NCBI GenBank assembly: GCA_003354055.1
Contig: PIVQ01000185.1
Coordinates: 1-11,063, forward strand
DNA from: Desulfobacteraceae bacterium
GTDB lineage: Bacteria > Desulfobacterota > Desulfobacteria > Desulfobacterales > Desulfobacteraceae
Direction: 5' to 3'
DNA: 11,063 nucleotides
Shown here: piece after piece, positions 1 to 9,000 of the stretch
Layout of the letters: every line of letters begins with the position of its first letter
Position numbering within the stretch: position 1 is the stretch's first letter
Program-made: the position numbers and the translations under genes
The notes under the pieces: model-generated
Told to the model about the DNA's origin: nothing
What the model saw: only the letters and a program-made list of their open reading frames with translations
Databases searched by the model: none

Positions 1-1044
1 ATCCTGGTGGAAACCCTGAGCGACGAATATGATGTCCGGGTAGCCCTGGACGGGGAAACCGCTCTGGAGGATGTGGCAGATGACAGACCTGATTTGGTTC
101 TTCTGGATATCATGATGCCGGGTATGGATGGGTATGAGGTATGTGAGAGACTCAAAAACGATCCTGATACAAAGGACATCCCGGTGATCTTTTTAACCGC
201 CATGACTGAAGAGCAGAATGAGGCCAAGGGGTTGGCTCTGGGAGCTGTGGATTACGTGACCAAACCGTTTTCACCCGACCTGGTCAAGGCCCGGGTGTAT
301 AACCAATTGGAACTGAAGCAGCACAGGGACAACCTCCAGGAGATGGTGGACGAACGGACCCGAGAACTTGCTCTGACTCAGGAGGTGACGATCTACAGCC
401 TGGCCAGTCTGGCAGAGACCCGGGATCCTGAAACCGGTGGCCATATCTTAAGGACTCAGCGCTACGTCCGGGCCATGGCCCGGCAGCTTGCCACTGTACC
501 GGAATTTAAAGAGGAACTGGACGACAGGGTGATTGACCTCCTGTATAAATCCGCCCCCCTCCACGATATCGGCAAGGTCGGGGTGGCGGACAGCATCCTG
601 CTGAAACCGGGGAAACTTACCGATGAAGAGTTTGAAGAGATGAAAAATCATGCGGTTTACGGCAGGGATGCCCTGCGGGTGGCCGAGGAAAAACTCGGTG
701 ACAACTCCTTTATGCAGTATGCAAGGCAGATCGCCTACACCCATCATGAAAAGTGGGACGGTAAGGGGTATCCGAACGGGCTGGCCGGGGAAAATATTCC
801 TGTGGGCGGACGGATCATGGCCATCGCCGATGTCTACGATGCCCTGATTTCCAAGCGGGTCTACAAACCCCCTTTCAGCCATGCCAAGGCCGTTGCCATT
901 ATTATAAAGGACAGCGGCACTCATTTTGATCCGGTAATGGTGGAACATTTTATGATGATCGAAGAGGAGTTCAAGCAGATTGCCATGCGACTGGCAGATT
1001 CCAAAGAAGAGCGGGATGCTCTTTTGGCAGATCCGGAAAGCTGA
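1..1044 (+). CDS. REC-HD-GYP response regulator, probable cyclic-di-GMP phosphodiesterase (5' end missing)
   Basis: The reading frame is open to base 1, and alignment with the receivers at 1051 and 9219 shows that about 20 N-terminal residues, including the acidic Asp-Asp pair, lie upstream of the window. The GTG at 7 is therefore not the true start. A receiver domain comes first: the phosphoacceptor Asp (codon 106-108) sits in LLDIMMPGMDG and the conserved Lys in YVTKPF. A short helical linker leads to an HD-GYP domain with the metal-binding His-Asp at 562-567 (LHDIGKVGV), a THHEKWDGKGYP stretch at 739-774 carrying the GYP signature, and a downstream IADVYDAL segment. HD-GYP proteins of this RpfG-like type hydrolyse cyclic-di-GMP in the cytoplasm, and all the key motifs are intact, so it looks active. 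It is the only recognisable output domain in the window. The gene ends six bases before the ATG of the next gene, suggesting co-translation. Family assignment is secure; the upstream kinase is inferred to be one of its neighbours. Confidence 0.95.
   Translation: MLVETLSDEYDVRVALDGETALEDVADDRPDLVLLDIMMPGMDGYEVCERLKNDPDTKDIPVIFLTAMTEEQNEAKGLALGAVDYVTKPFSPDLVKARVYNQLELKQHRDNLQEMVDERTRELALTQEVTIYSLASLAETRDPETGGHILRTQRYVRAMARQLATVPEFKEELDDRVIDLLYKSAPLHDIGKVGVADSILLKPGKLTDEEFEEMKNHAVYGRDALRVAEEKLGDNSFMQYARQIAYTHHEKWDGKGYPNGLAGENIPVGGRIMAIADVYDALISKRVYKPPFSHAKAVAIIIKDSGTHFDPVMVEHFMMIEEEFKQIAMRLADSKEERDALLADPES
1035..1040 (+). promoter_or_regulatory. Ribosome binding site supporting ATG 1051
   Basis: GGAAAG lies ten bases before ATG 1051 but only four before the in-frame TTG at 1045. 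The spacing favours the ATG as the start of the hybrid kinase. The site lies inside the last codons of the HD-GYP gene, which fits translational coupling. Confidence 0.5.
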
Positions 1045-1050
1045 TTGAAA

Positions 1051-2973
1051 ATGCCGGAACCCATCAAACCCGCCATTATGGTGGTGGATGATATTGCTGC
1101 AAACATCGATCTTTTGGTGGAGATTCTGGGGGATGACTTTGATGTCCGGGCAGCTCTGGACGGACCATCTGCCCTTGAGGATATTTTAGAAGATCTGCCG
1201 GATCTGCTCCTGCTGGACATCATGATGCCGGGGATGGACGGGTACGAAGTCTGCAGACGACTCAAGGCCGATGAACGGACCCGTGATATGCCGGTTATTT
1301 TCGTGACCGCCAAAGGGGAGATCGAGGATGAAGTCAAAGGCTTTGAGAGCGGGGCCGTGGATTATATCGCCAAACCGGTCAGTGCACCCATTGTCAAGGC
1401 CCGGGTGGTCACCCACCTGGCCCTTGAACAGGCCCGGCAGGCGTTGAAAGACCGGAACCGGATCCTGAAGGAGAATGTCCGTCTCAGGGAAGAGGTGGAC
1501 CGGATAAGCCGTCATGACCTGAAGACCCCCTTGAACAGTATTATTTCCCTGCCGCGGATCCTGATGGCCGACAGCCGGACACCGCAGGAGCATATGGATA
1601 CCCTCAAAAACATAGAACAGTCCGGGTATACCATGCTTAACATGATCAACCGCTCTCTGGATCTGGTTAAAATGGAGAACCATACCTACGGGTTGACACC
1701 TGAGGCCGTTGACATGCACGGGGTGGTCAGGAAAATTATATCGGATCTTGATGGCGCGGCGGGGGAGAAATATTGTCGGTTTATTATCAGAATCAATGGC
1801 AAGGCACCAGGCAAGACCGAACCATTTATAATGTCTGGGGAATCGCTGCTCTGTTATTCCATGGCCGCCAATCTGATAAAGAATGCTCTGGAGGCCTGCC
1901 CCGGTCACTCAGATGTTGGCATCGACATGGCAGTATCCAATGACAAAATGGCCTTGTTTACAGTCCGCAACCAGGGTATGGTACCGGAGTCCATCCGGAA
2001 AAATTTTTTTGAGAAATACGCCACAGCAGGAAAAGAGGGGGGAAGCGGTCTGGGAACTTACTCTGCCCGGCTTATGGCCCTGACCATGGGGGGAGCTATA
2101 AACATGACCACCCATCCGGATGAGGGGACAAGGATAGAGGTCAGGCTTCCCCTGCCGCTGCCCGACCAGATCAACCTGGGGAAAAAGGATCCGGTTTTAA
2201 GCAAGACCGATTTTCAGGCTCGCAAGTTTTCTTCTCTGCGCCTGCTGATTGCAGATGATGACCCTGACAATTTAAGGATACTCCGGTCTTTTTTGAGCCA
2301 TTCTTCTCTGCGTGTTGACCAGGCTGAAAATGGTCAGGAGGCATTTGAAAAGTGGCGCTGCACCCCTTATGACCTGATTTTCATGGATATTGAGATGCCG
2401 GTGATGGGCGGTATGGAAGCGATTTGCAGAATCCGTGCAGAAGAGAACAGGTCTGGCGAACCGGAAACAAAGGCGATTGTCATTGCCCTGTCTGCCCATG
2501 ATGATGAATTTGCCCGGACCTGTATGGCAGCCGGCTTTGACGGCTTTCTGACAAAACCGGTTTCGCCCGGCGATTTATACGAATATATTGAGAAATACAC
2601 GGCTGAGGGAGGCCCGCCCGGTTGCCTGACTCTGCAGAAGAGTATCACTGAAGACGGCCCGGCATCGGAGGAAGACTTCCCCGATGTGGTGGCGGTGGAC
2701 AAGGACCTGGAAGAGATCATCCCTGTTTTTTTGAAAAATAAGGGAGAACAGATCCGAGAGATTCTGGAACATATCCGTCACCAGGACTTCAGCTGTGTGA
2801 GAAAGGTGGCACATAAGCTTAAAGGCGGATTTAACATGTACGGCATCACAGGGCTGGGGGCGATTTGCGCAGGGCTTGAACAGGCTGCCATGGAAAAGGA
2901 CACGGAAGAGGTGAGCCGCCTAGGGCAGGAATTATCCCGAAGATTTACCTGTATGGAGATCCGGTTCCGTTAG
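1051..2973 (+). CDS. REC-HisKA-HATPase-REC-HPt hybrid histidine kinase
   Basis: This is a 640-residue soluble kinase with no membrane segment. An N-terminal receiver (about 8-120; D13/D14, D56, T86, K108) is joined by a coiled coil to a HisKA domain with H155 in RHDLKTPLN. The ATPase domain has N274/N278 in NLIKNALEA and a glycine box at 330-335 (GGSGLG). A second receiver (about 396-515; D446, K502) and a C-terminal HPt domain (H588 in AHKLKGG) follow, so one chain carries a complete His-Asp-His relay. Having a receiver where a sensor would normally be implies that another kinase controls it. The ATP-lid G1 box reads Asn-Gln-Gly (N307) instead of the usual Asp-x-Gly, as in its paralogue at 9625. 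ATG 1051 is chosen because the GGAAAG at 1035-1040 is well placed for it; a TTG at 1045, directly after the previous stop, is a weaker alternative. Substrate and signal are unknown. Confidence 0.93.
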   Translation: MPEPIKPAIMVVDDIAANIDLLVEILGDDFDVRAALDGPSALEDILEDLPDLLLLDIMMPGMDGYEVCRRLKADERTRDMPVIFVTAKGEIEDEVKGFESGAVDYIAKPVSAPIVKARVVTHLALEQARQALKDRNRILKENVRLREEVDRISRHDLKTPLNSIISLPRILMADSRTPQEHMDTLKNIEQSGYTMLNMINRSLDLVKMENHTYGLTPEAVDMHGVVRKIISDLDGAAGEKYCRFIIRINGKAPGKTEPFIMSGESLLCYSMAANLIKNALEACPGHSDVGIDMAVSNDKMALFTVRNQGMVPESIRKNFFEKYATAGKEGGSGLGTYSARLMALTMGGAINMTTHPDEGTRIEVRLPLPLPDQINLGKKDPVLSKTDFQARKFSSLRLLIADDDPDNLRILRSFLSHSSLRVDQAENGQEAFEKWRCTPYDLIFMDIEMPVMGGMEAICRIRAEENRSGEPETKAIVIALSAHDDEFARTCMAAGFDGFLTKPVSPGDLYEYIEKYTAEGGPPGCLTLQKSITEDGPASEEDFPDVVAVDKDLEEIIPVFLKNKGEQIREILEHIRHQDFSCVRKVAHKLKGGFNMYGITGLGAICAGLEQAAMEKDTEEVSRLGQELSRRFTCMEIRFR

Positions 2974-3019
2974 GAGTCACGCAGGGTGGCCCAGGGCGAT
3001 CAATAAAAAGGAGAGAGCT

Positions 3020-3388
3020 ATGAAAAAAGTGCTGGTGGTAGACGACGATCCGGATATCACCCTTCTGGTAAAAATCAAACTGGAAAAAACCGGCAGGTTT
3101 CAGGTGGCCTTTACCAATTCAGGTGCAAGGGCGCTTGAACTGGCAAAGACCGAGCAGCCCGACCTTGTGCTCTGTGATATTGACATGCCGGATAAATTCG
3201 GCGGGGAAGTGGCTGAGGAACTGACCCTGGATCCTGACACAAAAGATATTCCCATCCTCTTTTTTTCATCTCTTGTGAGCCCGGGTGATATCGTTGACGG
3301 AAAAGTGGGCGGGCGTGAAATGGTTTCCAAATCATCCACTCCGGAGGTGTTGATTGAAAGAATTGACGGGATATTGAATCAGGGGTGA
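3020..3388 (+). CDS. Single-domain response regulator with atypical Lys-Ser motif
   Basis: This 122-residue protein is a lone receiver domain. The acidic residues D8-D10 follow VLVV, the phosphoacceptor is D53 in LVLCDIDMP, the conserved hydroxyl position is in FFSS (S83/S84), and the conserved lysine is K104. Receivers almost always have Pro after this Lys, but here it is Ser (SKSS), which may alter the activation switch or dimer surface. A GRE stretch precedes the lysine where related receivers have a glycine-rich turn. With no output domain it probably works by protein contact or as a phosphate shuttle or sink between the flanking kinases. The start is clear: AAGGAG at 3008-3013 is six bases from the ATG. 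The 46-base gap upstream is the longest in the window and shows no terminator hairpin or promoter, so the gene is probably in the same operon. Its stop overlaps the start of the next gene (TGATG). Confidence 0.92.
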   Translation: MKKVLVVDDDPDITLLVKIKLEKTGRFQVAFTNSGARALELAKTEQPDLVLCDIDMPDKFGGEVAEELTLDPDTKDIPILFFSSLVSPGDIVDGKVGGREMVSKSSTPEVLIERIDGILNQG

Positions 3389-5472
3389 TGGTTTCAGACA
3401 AAGATAAGGAGGGGATGGAAAAGGTTCAGGATACCGGGAATGGTTTTTGCAACTGGTTTACAGGTATTCTGCTGATATTCGGTCTTATTTTATCCCTGAC
3501 CATGGGCGGGCTTTATCTGCTTCAGGCAAAGGCGCATCTGTCACAGATAAAACTTGAGGAAAAGCGTAACCTTGAACATCAGCAGCGAATCGTGGCCTCA
3601 GGCCTCGGGGACGTCTTCTCAGACCTGTACTGTCTGTCACGGCAGAATGAACTGCACCAGTTGCTTGTCAGCGAAAAGGGTCGGGAATACAGATCCCTGA
3701 TTGCAAAAGAGTATCTGGAACTGGTTCGGCAAAAACGGACCTATGACCAGATCCGTTTTCTTGATCATACGGGTATGGAAAAGGTAAGGGTTAATTTCAA
3801 CGGCGGCAATCCGGGTATTGTTCAAGGCCCGGGCCTCCAGAACAAGGCAACCCGGTACTATTTTAAAGATACCTTTGTCCTGGGTGAGAATGAGGTCTTT
3901 GTCTCTCCCCTGGATTTGAACATGGAAAAGGGAAAAATCGAAATCCCGTTTAAACCCATGATCAGATTCGGCATACCGGTTGTGGACAGTGCAGGGCAAA
4001 AGCGGGGTGTCATCTTGATCAATTATCTGGGCAGCGAATTGATCAAAATGATCCGTGAGGCCGCATCCGTATCTTCCGGTGATATCATGCTGGTCAATTC
4101 CCTTGGGTATTGGCTCATGAGCCCGGATCCCGGGGACGAATGGGGCTTTATGATTAGCGAACGGCAGGACCTGAAATTTTCATCCCGGTATCCTGAGATC
4201 TGGGATCGGCTGATCACCGATGATTTCCTTCAGATTGAGAACACGGCAGGATTGTTTACGGCAGGCACCATAGCACCCATTGACCGTGACAGGCATTCCG
4301 GCTCTGTTTCCAATTTAGGGTCTTCCGGTAAGGGGGCGGATGCCTATTATTGGAAGGTGATATCCCACATCCCTGCGGCCGAGCTCAATGCCGTGCCCAG
4401 GGCCTTTTTAAATACGCTTCTCGTATTGGGAGGGATTTTGTTCCTGGCAGCGGCCATACCCTCATGGGTGATAGCCAAGGCCATTGTCCGCCGCAGGCAG
4501 CACCGGGAACAGATGCAACGGTACTGGAACCAGCTTGAAATGCGGGTTCAACAGGGCACCAGGGAGCTGCGGCAGGCCAATTACGAACTTACAAAACTCT
4601 CCCGTGCGGTTGAACAGAGTCCTGCCTCCGTGATGATTCTTGACCTTGACTGGCATGTTGAGTACGCTAATCCCAGATTTTCCATGGCCACCGGATTTGA
4701 TACCAAGGAAATCGAGGGGCAACACATCCGTGTCCTGGCATCGGATCAGGACAATTCCGGCGGCAGCTGGGCAAATCTGGATACCCTTGTCGCCAACAGA
4801 GAGTGGCGGGGGGAGCTGTTAACGAAAAAGAAAAACAATGAAATCTTCTGGGAGGCAGTTTCCGTATCTCCGGTGTTTGACGACGAAGGAGAGGTCACCC
4901 ATCGCCTGGTGATCAACGAGGATATCACCGAACGTAAGCGTATGGAGGATGAATTGCGGCGGTCCGAAGCCCGTTTTAGAACCATCCTGGATGCCATCAA
5001 TACAGGAGTGGTGGTGATTAATCCGGAAAATAGGACCATTGTTGATGCCAATCCCGTTGCTGAAAAACTGATCGGCCTGCCAAAGGATGAGATTGTGGGT
5101 AAACACTGCCATGAATTCATCTGTCCCAACAAGTATCACAGCTGCCCGATCATTGATCAGGGCAAACGTGTGGACAATGCTGAGAGAGTTCTGGTGACGG
5201 CGGACGGTAGAAAGATTCCCATCCTGAAAACGGTTGTTCCTGTCCTGCTGAACGGCAAGAAACACCTTCTGGAGAGTTTTGTGGATATTTCGGAAAGAAA
5301 AGAAGTTGAATTAAAATTCCAGCGCAACTATGAAGAATTAGAGCAGTTTAACCGGTTGACCATCCGGCGGGAACTTGCAATGATCAAATTAAAAGAAGAG
5401 ATAAACACGTTGCTCGAAACATCCGGAAGGCCGGCGAGGTATAAAATTGTGGATGACGTCGATGTGAATTAA
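3388..5472 (+). CDS. Membrane Cache-PAS-PAS sensor protein lacking a kinase domain
   Basis: This 694-residue protein has a membrane segment at about 24-45, a periplasmic region of roughly 290 residues, and a second membrane segment at about 340-362. The periplasmic part resembles the double PDC/Cache sensors of bacterial histidine kinases; its recognisable stretch around 172-195 includes VSPLDLN followed by an IRFGIPV strand. In the cytoplasm a coiled coil leads to PAS1 (about 404-518) and PAS2 (about 526-638). PAS2 holds three cysteines, C574, C579 and C586, with nearby histidines. The last 55 residues form a charged helix containing FNRLTIRREL and then KLKEEINTLL, a tail I recall on other kinase-less PAS proteins. 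There is no HisKA, ATPase, GGDEF, EAL or methyl-accepting region, so it must signal through a partner, most likely the soluble kinase encoded two genes downstream. The start at 3388 is one base into the previous stop (TGATG); GTG 3385 and ATG 3415 are possible alternatives. The gene ends in tandem stops, TAA then TGA. Confidence 0.9.
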   Translation: MVSDKDKEGMEKVQDTGNGFCNWFTGILLIFGLILSLTMGGLYLLQAKAHLSQIKLEEKRNLEHQQRIVASGLGDVFSDLYCLSRQNELHQLLVSEKGREYRSLIAKEYLELVRQKRTYDQIRFLDHTGMEKVRVNFNGGNPGIVQGPGLQNKATRYYFKDTFVLGENEVFVSPLDLNMEKGKIEIPFKPMIRFGIPVVDSAGQKRGVILINYLGSELIKMIREAASVSSGDIMLVNSLGYWLMSPDPGDEWGFMISERQDLKFSSRYPEIWDRLITDDFLQIENTAGLFTAGTIAPIDRDRHSGSVSNLGSSGKGADAYYWKVISHIPAAELNAVPRAFLNTLLVLGGILFLAAAIPSWVIAKAIVRRRQHREQMQRYWNQLEMRVQQGTRELRQANYELTKLSRAVEQSPASVMILDLDWHVEYANPRFSMATGFDTKEIEGQHIRVLASDQDNSGGSWANLDTLVANREWRGELLTKKKNNEIFWEAVSVSPVFDDEGEVTHRLVINEDITERKRMEDELRRSEARFRTILDAINTGVVVINPENRTIVDANPVAEKLIGLPKDEIVGKHCHEFICPNKYHSCPIIDQGKRVDNAERVLVTADGRKIPILKTVVPVLLNGKKHLLESFVDISERKEVELKFQRNYEELEQFNRLTIRRELAMIKLKEEINTLLETSGRPARYKIVDDVDVN
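3406..3414 (+). promoter_or_regulatory. Shine-Dalgarno-like AAGGAGGGG before an alternative start at 3415
   Basis: This is the strongest anti-16S match in the window, but only about two bases separate its AAGGAGG core from the in-frame ATG at 3415, closer than usual. It leaves open whether the membrane sensor starts at 3388 by stop-start coupling or nine codons later. The predicted membrane topology is the same either way. Confidence 0.3.
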
Positions 5473-5496
5473 TGAAATAGAATATAGGGGAAAATC

Positions 5497-6021
5497 ATGT
5501 TCAAGGAAGAGAGAAACCAGCCCATGTTTAACTGGGAGATGATTGGTGATGTGGCAGAGGGGCGGCCCAATCTGGGATCGACCATGGATGTCTCTGTTTA
5601 CCGGTTGATGCAGTTTACCCTGAGGGATGTCATTATCCAGGAATTTGATACTAAGACCGCTGACCGCATTTATTACAGGGCGGGAAAACTGGCAGGACAG
5701 GAGTTCTGCAAACAGCTGGTGGACAAGGATAATGATTTTTCAGAATTTATCAATCAGGTTCAGGGGCTTTTATCCACTTTAAAAATCGGTATTTTAAGGG
5801 TGGAAGACTCTGATCTGGATAATATGAATTTTACGCTGACCGTGGCCGAAGATCTGGATTGTTCCGGACTGCCCGTCAGTGATGAGACCATCTGTACCTA
5901 TGATGAAGGGTTTATTGCAGGACTGCTGGAAGAGTACAGTGGAAAGGCATTTAAGGTAAAGGAAGTGGATTGCTGGTGTTCCGGCGACCGCGTATGCAGA
6001 TTTGACGTAAAACCCGGGTAA
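5497..6021 (+). CDS. V4R (4-vinyl reductase-like) domain protein, putative small-molecule sensor
   Basis: This 174-residue soluble protein is built around a V4R domain. The clearest mark is the C-terminal DCWCSGDRVCRFDV, with C159, C161 and C167 in the Cys-x-x-x-Gly-Asp-x-x-Cys-x-Phe arrangement typical of the family; the N-terminal half has a helical YRLMQFTLRDV stretch and an AGKLAGQEFC stretch. V4R domains occur in the bacteriochlorophyll protein BchJ and as N-terminal sensors of XylR/DmpR-type regulators, where they bind small hydrophobic ligands, and the cysteines are thought to hold a metal ion. There is no catalytic or output domain, so in this setting a ligand-binding accessory subunit is more likely than an enzyme. 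It sits between the kinase-less membrane sensor and a soluble hybrid kinase, with gaps of 24 and 9 bases. AGGGG at 5486-5490 fits ATG 5497; ATG 5524 is a weaker alternative. The ligand and the interaction are inferences. Confidence 0.85.
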   Translation: MFKEERNQPMFNWEMIGDVAEGRPNLGSTMDVSVYRLMQFTLRDVIIQEFDTKTADRIYYRAGKLAGQEFCKQLVDKDNDFSEFINQVQGLLSTLKIGILRVEDSDLDNMNFTLTVAEDLDCSGLPVSDETICTYDEGFIAGLLEEYSGKAFKVKEVDCWCSGDRVCRFDVKPG

Positions 6022-6030
6022 CGTAAGTTT

Positions 6031-9000
6031 ATGGAAAAACAGGATGCAGAACAGCTGGATAAAGTTTCAGAGGCTTTTTATCTCATTCTGAACGGGAAAA
6101 CACCGGAGCGGATCAGCCTGCCCAAAGGATTTCCCGACAATGAGGTCAAACAGGCCGTGAGCTATATCAACCGGTTTATCGATCAATATAATGCCACCAC
6201 GGATATGGCCTTTTCTCTGTCCCGTGGTGACATTGATATTGAGCCGCCCAAGGGAAATCTGTTAATACTGCAGTCGTTAAAGGGTCTTCACGCCAGTTTG
6301 AAGAATCTGACCTGGACCACCCAGCAGATCGCCAAGGGAGACTTTGGCCAGACCGTCAAGTTCATGGGTGGGTTTTCCGAGGCCTTCAACCACATGACCG
6401 CCCAGCTCAAACAGTCTTTTGAGGAACGGGACAGGACCGGTGCCGCCCTGGAAAAACAGGTGGCAGAACTTGCCGATGCGCGACGGGCCATGCTCAATAT
6501 TCTGGATGACCTGGACGGGGCCAGAAAAGAGTCGGAAGATGCCAACCAGGCCCTCCAGAAAGCGATGGCAAAGACAGAGGAAAGCGAAATCCGTCACCGT
6601 ACTATCTTTGAGAACTCGCCATTAGGAATGATTCATTTTAGTGAGGACGGTACCATCCTCAACTGCAACCAGAAGTTTGTGGAGTTGATGGGAGGCACCA
6701 GGGAAAAGCTGATCGGGTTCAACACGGTGCGTCAGGGTACCAACAAAGAGGTGGTGGAAGGTCTTGTCAGGGCCCTGAACGGAGAAACCGCTGATTTTGA
6801 AGGGGAGTACATCTCTGTGACCGCTGGTATTTCCAGTATGTTGAGAATCATATATAATCCGGTTGATCCGAGCAGACGCCCCACCCAGGTCATTGCAACC
6901 CTTGAGGATATAACGGCCCGCAAAGAACTGGAGAAAGAACTCCTCTCCGCAAGGGTGGCCGCGGACGAGGCAAATAAGGCCAAAAGCGATTTTTTGGCCA
7001 ATATGAGCCATGAGATCCGGACCCCCATGAATGCCATTATCGGCATGAGTCACCTGGCATTGAAAACCGATCTGAATCCAAAGCAGCTGGACTATATCAA
7101 CAAGGTTCATCTGTCTGCCCGGAATCTTCTGGGGATTATCAACGATATCCTTGATTTTTCCAAAATTGAAGCAGGCAAGCTGGATATTGAAATCATTGAT
7201 TTTGATCTGAATGACGTCCTGTCCAACCTGTCCGGCCTGGTTGTGTCCAAAGTCAGAGAAAAAGGGGTGGAGTTGATCTTTAATCTTGACGCTGGCGTGC
7301 CGGTTCAGTTAAAGGGAGATCCCCTGCGGTTGGGCCAGATCCTGCTGAACCTGGCCAACAATGCGGTCAAGTTTACGGAACTGGGAGAGATTGAGGTATC
7401 TGTTTCTGTTGACACCCTTGAAGACCAGAGCGTTCTGATTCGGTTTAAGGTCCGGGATACCGGTATCGGTCTGACCGCCGAACAGCGTAACAAACTCTTT
7501 CAATCCTTTCAGCAGGCAGATACCTCAACCACACGAAAATACGGAGGGACCGGTCTGGGCCTGACTATCAGCAAAAAACTCAGTGAGATGATGGGCGGGG
7601 AAATCGGGGTCGACAGTGAGGCGGGCAAGGGCTCCACCTTCTGGTTTACCGCAAGGTGCGGCCTCCAGAACAAGGCCCCTGAAAAATTTGAAATTGTGCC
7701 CGAATTCCTGCAGGAGATGAAGGTCCTTGTGGTGGACGATAACCAGACATTTTGTCGTGTGATGGAAACTTATCTGACTGCCTTTACCTTTCAGGTGGAC
7801 ATTGCGCTAAACGGAAACATTGCCGTTGACATGGTCCGTAAGGCCGCAGGTTCGGATGAAAGCCCCTATGACGTTGTCTTTATGGACTGGCAGATGCCGG
7901 GAATGGACGGTATTGAAGCGGCAAAACAGATTCAGCAGGATATCACCCTGTCAAGAATTCCGAAAATCATCATGGTCACGGCCAACGGCAGGGAAGATGT
8001 GATGGAACAGGCCCGTACCATCAGTCTTGACGGATTCCTTTTAAAACCGGTGACCCAGTCCATTCTCTTTGACGCCGTGATGGAAGTATTTGGTCAGCAG
8101 CCCAGGGCAGGAAAACCGAGATCGGGACTGACGGGATCTGACCTGCCGAAAGAGGTGGATGATATCAGGGGCGCCCGGCTGTTATTGGTGGAAGATAATC
8201 AAATCAACCAGCAGTTGGCAGTGGAACTTCTCAATGACGAGGGATTCCACGTGGAAGTGGCGGAAAACGGTAAAATCGGAGTGGACATGGTCAGCAGGGC
8301 AGCAGAAGGGGACTATGATGCCGTGCTCATGGATCTTCAGATGCCCGTGATGGACGGTCGGACCGCGGCTAAGAAAATCCGGCAGCTGGATTCGGCAATA
8401 AAGAATATTCCCGTCATTGCTATGACCGCGGATGCCATGAGCGGCGTCCGGGAAGAGGTCCTTGAGATCGGGATGAACGACTATATCACCAAACCCATTT
8501 CACCTATGGATATGTTTAAAACCCTTGCCAAATGGATCTCCCCAGGCAAAAGGCCGGTGCATGACAGATATGCCGCCCGTAAGGTGCCGGTAGAGGACAT
8601 TGCCCCGCTGCCGCCTCTGGAGGGGATAGATACGGAACAGGGGCTGACCAGGGTCGGTGGCAACCTGAAGCTGTACCGGAATTTACTGGCAAGATTCTAT
8701 ACGGACAACCGGAACACCGGTGCAAACCTGGATCGGGCAGTCCTGGAAAACGACCAGGCAACGGCGGTTCGGCTTGCCCATACCATCAAGGGGCTTGCCG
8801 GCACCATTGGGGCCGGCCGGTTGCAGGGCATTGCAGCAGAACTGGAGGCTGCACTAAATTCGGATTTCAGCGGGGATTCAACCGGGTTGCGGGCGGATTT
8901 CCACAAAGAGTTCAATGTGATTTTGTCCGTTGTAAAGCCTGTTGCCGATGAAAACAACGCAAAGACACCCCGGTCCCATACACAATCGGGAAATGAAGCC

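Noticed and set aside
448..948. Long open frames on the minus strand, here and under most of the genes.
   Set aside because: They lie opposite well-conserved domains, show no family motifs and have no plausible ribosome binding sites; they are by-products of the codon use of the plus-strand genes.
1999..2011. A5T7 run inside the hybrid kinase at 1051, considered as a frameshift or slippage site.
   Set aside because: The frame continues intact through the glycine box, second receiver and HPt, so no frameshift is needed or indicated.
2974..3019. Longest intergenic gap, examined for a terminator or promoter.
   Set aside because: Only a GCCC/GGGC pair with almost no loop and no T-run is present; nothing beyond the ribosome binding site is supported.
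3388..5472. The membrane sensor as a kinase truncated by a frameshift.
   Set aside because: The region after its stop contains the V4R gene directly, with no HisKA or ATPase remnant in any frame between 5473 and 6030.
5447..5483. Possible internal promoter before the V4R gene: TTGTGG and a TAGAAT -10-like box in an AT-rich stretch.
   Set aside because: The spacing is about 25 bases, too long for a sigma-70 promoter, and no better -35 match sits at 17 bases.
3832..7676. A 17-base exact repeat (GGCCTCCAGAACAAGGC) at 3832-3848 and 7660-7676.
   Set aside because: Both copies encode Gly-Leu-Gln-Asn-Lys in the gene frame within unrelated domains; no flanking similarity, so chance codon agreement is the likeliest cause.
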